A stretch of DNA of 63,282 bases, taken from an uncultured Eubacteriales bacterium. Lineage in GTDB: Bacteria > Bacillota > Clostridia > Oscillospirales > Oscillospiraceae. Below, one piece after another: positions 60,321-63,282 of this stretch. Below the pieces are notes generated by a model. It saw only the letters and a list, made by a program, of their open reading frames with translations. It was not told where the DNA came from and ran no database searches. The DNA lies in contig URDJ01000013.1 of assembly GCA_900546615.1 (NCBI GenBank), forward strand, positions 1 through 63,282. Direction: 5' to 3'. Each line of letters starts with the position of its first letter. The stretch's first letter is position 1. A program made the translations under genes and the position numbers.

Positions 60321-62837
60321 TTGACCGACAATGGAATCACCTTTGATGATAAACTGAATGCAACCGACGACATCTCCGTCGAGTCCATACTGGCCGAGTA
60401 CGGGGACTTCGGCCTCGGCGTGCCGCCGGAGGATGAGGTCTCTGCCCGCTCGCGGCGCATCGTCATGGAGGCCATAGGCGAGACCTTTTCGGGCGGCTCC
60501 GTCGAGAGCGACGAGGCCGACGATACCTTCGAGGAGGAACCGGCGCGCGAATACAAGCCCCGGCGCGCCCGCAGGGAGCGTTCCCGGCGGCGTGAGCGAG
60601 AGCGCGAACGAGAGGATGTGCGCGAATACAGGCCGAGATATATGCCCGAGCCGGAGTATGAGCATCACCGTGAGCCCGCTCCCGCCGACTTCGACGAGGA
60701 CGAGGACGTCAAGGTCTATCGCCCCGGAGCGGCGGCGAGCCTGCCGGAAGGCGACGAGGACGTCAAGGTCTACGACCTCGGCAGCATAATCGCCGAGGCA
60801 GAGAGGCGCTCGGCCAACTGGCGGGTCCCGAGGCCCGCGGACATCCCGCGCTTCGTTGAGGAAGCGCCGGAGCCTGAGTCCGAGCCGGAAGCTGTGCCAG
60901 AGCCGGAGTACGAGCCGGAGGCAGAGCAGTTTCCCGAGTTCGGCGCGGAGACGGAAACGGAGCAGTACATACCAGCTGCCGACGAGGACATCCGTGTCGG
61001 CGGCTACTCCAGCTATGAGGACGAGGACGAGGACTACGCCGACGAGGGCGCGGAGGACATGGAGCCGCCGGAGCCGCGCCGCAGGCGCAGGAGGGTCTCC
61101 GAGCGTCAGGCCGGTCCGGTGCTCGGAACGCTTGCGATAATCGGCTACAAGCTCCGCCGCGCGATGAACGCCGGCGAGGCCAGGGTCATGGAGGACGAGG
61201 TCGAGGAAGGCCCCGAAATGGCCCCGGACAGGGCCGCGAAGTATTACGCCGGCTGTGCGGCGTCGCTGAAGCTGAGGTTCAGGCTGGCGGCGTTTTTGGC
61301 GATAATACTCTGCTGGATATCCTTCGGGCTGCCCTGCTTCGGCGCGCTCGGCTCCGACCTCAAGGTGACCTCGCTCACCTGTCTCGTGCTGGAGCTGACG
61401 ATCGTCATGCTGGGGCTGGACATATTCACAAACGGCATAATGTCGCTGCTGCGCAACAGGCCGGGGCTGTGGACGATGGTGTCATTCAGCTGCGTTGCCG
61501 CGGCGCTGGACGCCGTGGTGAGCTATGCCGTGGGCACGGCGGGCTGGGGCCTGCCCTTCTGCGGCGCGGCGGGGCTGTCGATGACCTTTGCGCTCTGGGG
61601 CGCGCTGCTCACGGCGAAGGGCCTGAGGCTCTCGTCAAAGGCACAGGAGCTGGCCGAGGACCCCTTCTGCGTCAGCGCTGAGACCGGCGTGCTTGACGAG
61701 GGCGCGGCGCTCATAAAGCGCAAACGCGGCACTGAGGGCTGGCTCAGGCGCTGTGAGGAGCCGGACGCGGCGGAGAACATTTTCTCGAGCCTCGCGCCCT
61801 GGTTCATTGCCGCCTGCCTGCTGCTCTCGCTCGTCGCGGCGGCGGTCACAAAGAGCTGGACGAGCTTTTTCAGGATACTCGCGGCGATATCGGCCTGCAC
61901 CGCGCCCTTTGCGGCGTTTTTGTCCTGCGCCATGCCCTACGCGATGATGGCCCGGCGCGTTTTCCGCTCCGGCGCGGCCGTCGCGGGCTGGCCGGGGATA
62001 CGCGACGTGGGCCGGGCAAGCCGGCTGGTGGTGACGGATACCGACCTGTTCCCGAGCGACGCGGTGTCGATAGAGAGCATACGCATACTCGACGGCATGA
62101 AGCCGCAGAGGGTCATAGCTGCGGCGGGCAGCCTGGTCTGCGCGTCGGGCAGCGGGCTTTCCCCGGCGTTTCTGGAGCTGATGCGCAAAAACGGCTGCAC
62201 CATGCTCAGGGTCGAGGATTTCTGCTGCCACGAGGGCGGCGGGCTTACCTCGCTTATCGAGGGGCTTGAAGTCATCTGCGGCAGCGCGGGTTTCATGCGG
62301 CTGATGGGCATAATGATACCGCAGAAGCTGGCGTCGAGAAGCTCCGTGTTTATAGCCATGAACGGGGTGCTGACGGGTATCTTCAACATCAAGTACGAGC
62401 CGCAGGGCGCGGTCAGGGCGGCTCTCGCCGGGCTGCTGCACTCGCGGCGCGACCCGCTGTTCGCGGTGAGGGATTTCCTCGTCACACCGCTGATGCTCAG
62501 GCAGAAGTTCCGCATGCCGACGGACGGCTTCGATTTCCCGCCCTTCGCGCGGCGCTACGAGGTCTCGGGCGCGGAGCCGGGCGAGGACAGCGTGATATCC
62601 GCCCTGCTCTCCCGCGAGGGCCTCGGCTCCTTTGTCGAGGTCGCCGACTGCGGGCGGCGGGCTTACCTCGCCTCTGCGCTCGGCACGGCGCTGTCCGTAG
62701 TCTGCGCCGTCGTGGGCGTGGCTCTGTTCTTCGTGCTGACGGTTACGGGCGGCGCGGTGACGGTCTCGAACGTGATGCTGTATATGCTGCTCTGGCTCGC
62801 GCCGGTGCTGGTGGCGGATATCGCTTCCGCCGTGTGA
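60321..62837 (+). CDS. P-type ATPase-like membrane protein lacking the DKTGT motif
   Basis: An 838-aa protein from the TTG at 60321 (AGAGAGG 9 nt upstream). Residues 1-270 are a low-complexity, acidic and arginine-rich tail, probably disordered. Six or more membrane helices follow in the P1B-type order; the sixth segment, with ACTAPFAAFLSCAMPYAMMA, leads into VGRASRLVVTDTDLFPSDAV, exactly where DKTGTLT should be. Asp573 remains but Lys, Thr and Gly are lost. No TGES actuator loop and no hinge motif (GDGxNDxP) were found. It is read as a pseudo-ATPase; an intact transport role is unlikely. Confidence 0.75.
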   Translation: MTDNGITFDDKLNATDDISVESILAEYGDFGLGVPPEDEVSARSRRIVMEAIGETFSGGSVESDEADDTFEEEPAREYKPRRARRERSRRREREREREDVREYRPRYMPEPEYEHHREPAPADFDEDEDVKVYRPGAAASLPEGDEDVKVYDLGSIIAEAERRSANWRVPRPADIPRFVEEAPEPESEPEAVPEPEYEPEAEQFPEFGAETETEQYIPAADEDIRVGGYSSYEDEDEDYADEGAEDMEPPEPRRRRRRVSERQAGPVLGTLAIIGYKLRRAMNAGEARVMEDEVEEGPEMAPDRAAKYYAGCAASLKLRFRLAAFLAIILCWISFGLPCFGALGSDLKVTSLTCLVLELTIVMLGLDIFTNGIMSLLRNRPGLWTMVSFSCVAAALDAVVSYAVGTAGWGLPFCGAAGLSMTFALWGALLTAKGLRLSSKAQELAEDPFCVSAETGVLDEGAALIKRKRGTEGWLRRCEEPDAAENIFSSLAPWFIAACLLLSLVAAAVTKSWTSFFRILAAISACTAPFAAFLSCAMPYAMMARRVFRSGAAVAGWPGIRDVGRASRLVVTDTDLFPSDAVSIESIRILDGMKPQRVIAAAGSLVCASGSGLSPAFLELMRKNGCTMLRVEDFCCHEGGGLTSLIEGLEVICGSAGFMRLMGIMIPQKLASRSSVFIAMNGVLTGIFNIKYEPQGAVRAALAGLLHSRRDPLFAVRDFLVTPLMLRQKFRMPTDGFDFPPFARRYEVSGAEPGEDSVISALLSREGLGSFVEVADCGRRAYLASALGTALSVVCAVVGVALFFVLTVTGGAVTVSNVMLYMLLWLAPVLVADIASAV

Positions 62838-63282
62838 GCGCGAGGCCATCGTTTGCACCCGGCGCGGCGGAAGCCGTGAGCGCCGACCCGGAACCCCCAC
62901 GGTTTCCACCGCGTACAAACCAACGCACACGGTCGGGGAACGCGGCGCACCGGGGTCGGTGCGCCCTACGATGGGGCTCTCCGGTGAACCGGCGTCCGGG
63001 CGGGGGGTGGAACCCCGCCCCTACATGCAGTCCAAACGCCGCAGGCGTTTCACCGCTTCCCGTGAGACTGCGGGAGGAGATGGAGTCTTGTTTCTCCATC
63101 GACGACGTCAGTCGATATTTCAAATAGACGCCGCCCAAAGGGCGGCCGCTACCTTGTTCTCAATCGTTACCCAGGACGGCCAACGCCGTATATTTCAGCG
63201 CAGGAACCTCACCGCGCCCAAACGTCTGATAGGACTTCCATGGTTCGTGGGAGAGGCGGGTGGGACGCTGCCGGTACGATGG
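62838..63282. repeat. Intergenic hairpin repeats, no supported gene
   Basis: Several hairpins share one design, a GC palindrome followed by CTAC: 62944-62965 (8-bp stem, then CTACG), 62998-63019 (then CTACA, matching the copy at 84-104), and 63130-63146 (7-bp stem, then CGCTACC). Short frames here have shadow-like composition. The last 120 bases may hold the end of a minus-strand gene continuing outside the window. Confidence 0.55.

Noticed and set aside
63049..63127. Short frame ending MESCFSIDDVSRYFK after a GGGAGGAG site
   Set aside because: Only 15 codons with too short a spacer; no homologue is recognisable.
1..63282. CRISPR array, rRNA or tRNA genes
   Set aside because: No regularly spaced repeats and no cloverleaf or rRNA segments were seen; the only CCA-ended structure is the tmRNA.

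Overview
The window is high-GC Firmicute DNA, most likely from a spore-forming gut clostridium of the Oscillospiraceae type (inference). The grounds are a Gram-positive-style dcw cluster with a DNPR-type (meso-diaminopimelate) MurE, a complete WalRK-YycHI-WalJ set, sporulation genes ylbJ, yqfC and yqfD, an HPr with His15 and Ser46, an exosporium-like collagen protein, and many GTG/TTG starts behind strong GGAGG ribosome sites. No rRNA or tRNA gene was seen; the one stable RNA recognised is tmRNA.

Layout. 1-9230 (minus strand): mraZ-rsmH-ftsL-ftsI-murE-mraY-ftsW-murG behind a sigma-A promoter with three MraZ boxes; murF, murD, murB, ftsQ, ftsA and ftsZ are absent and murC lies 42 kb away. 9300-13990 (minus): a coiled-coil protein, coaD, rsmD, uvrC, a DMT exporter and HPr. 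14047-23679 (minus): yqfC-yqfD-phoH-M32 peptidase-ybeY-rarD-era-yqzL-recO-mutS2, a rearranged version of the usual yqf/era/recO block. 23758-27911: ylbJ converging on a CHR transporter pair, then phosphoglucomutase and a DUF2007-like protein. 28000-35500 (minus): Nudix-walR-walK-yycH-yycI-murA-walJ-rlmH. 35600-38660 (plus): smpB, an SLH surface protein, a cyclophilin and ssrA, so both trans-translation parts sit together.

38660-41465 is an AT-rich insert directly behind ssrA: an IS3-family element, a PIN-nuclease/zinc-ribbon protein and the end of a second, decayed IS3 element. 41470-43030 has two hairpin terminators, a solitary ribbon-helix-helix regulator with repeated palindromic sites, a gene fragment and a collagen/beta-helix protein. 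43040-56630 holds a UvrD-type helicase, two paralogous lipoproteins that join a propeller-like domain to a solute-binding domain, a cca-UDG-DUF2156-GNAT operon, murC, and an ECF sigma/anti-sigma pair.

56640-62837 is the most novel part. It has a compact two-gene RiPP locus: a radical SAM/SPASM enzyme translationally coupled to a Nif11-type precursor whose core carries three CxC motifs. Nearby are a DedA/TVP38 plus DUF2238-like membrane pair and a large membrane protein shaped like a P-type ATPase that has lost the catalytic DKTGT sequence. The last 440 bases hold no supported gene, only hairpin repeats also present at the start of the window.
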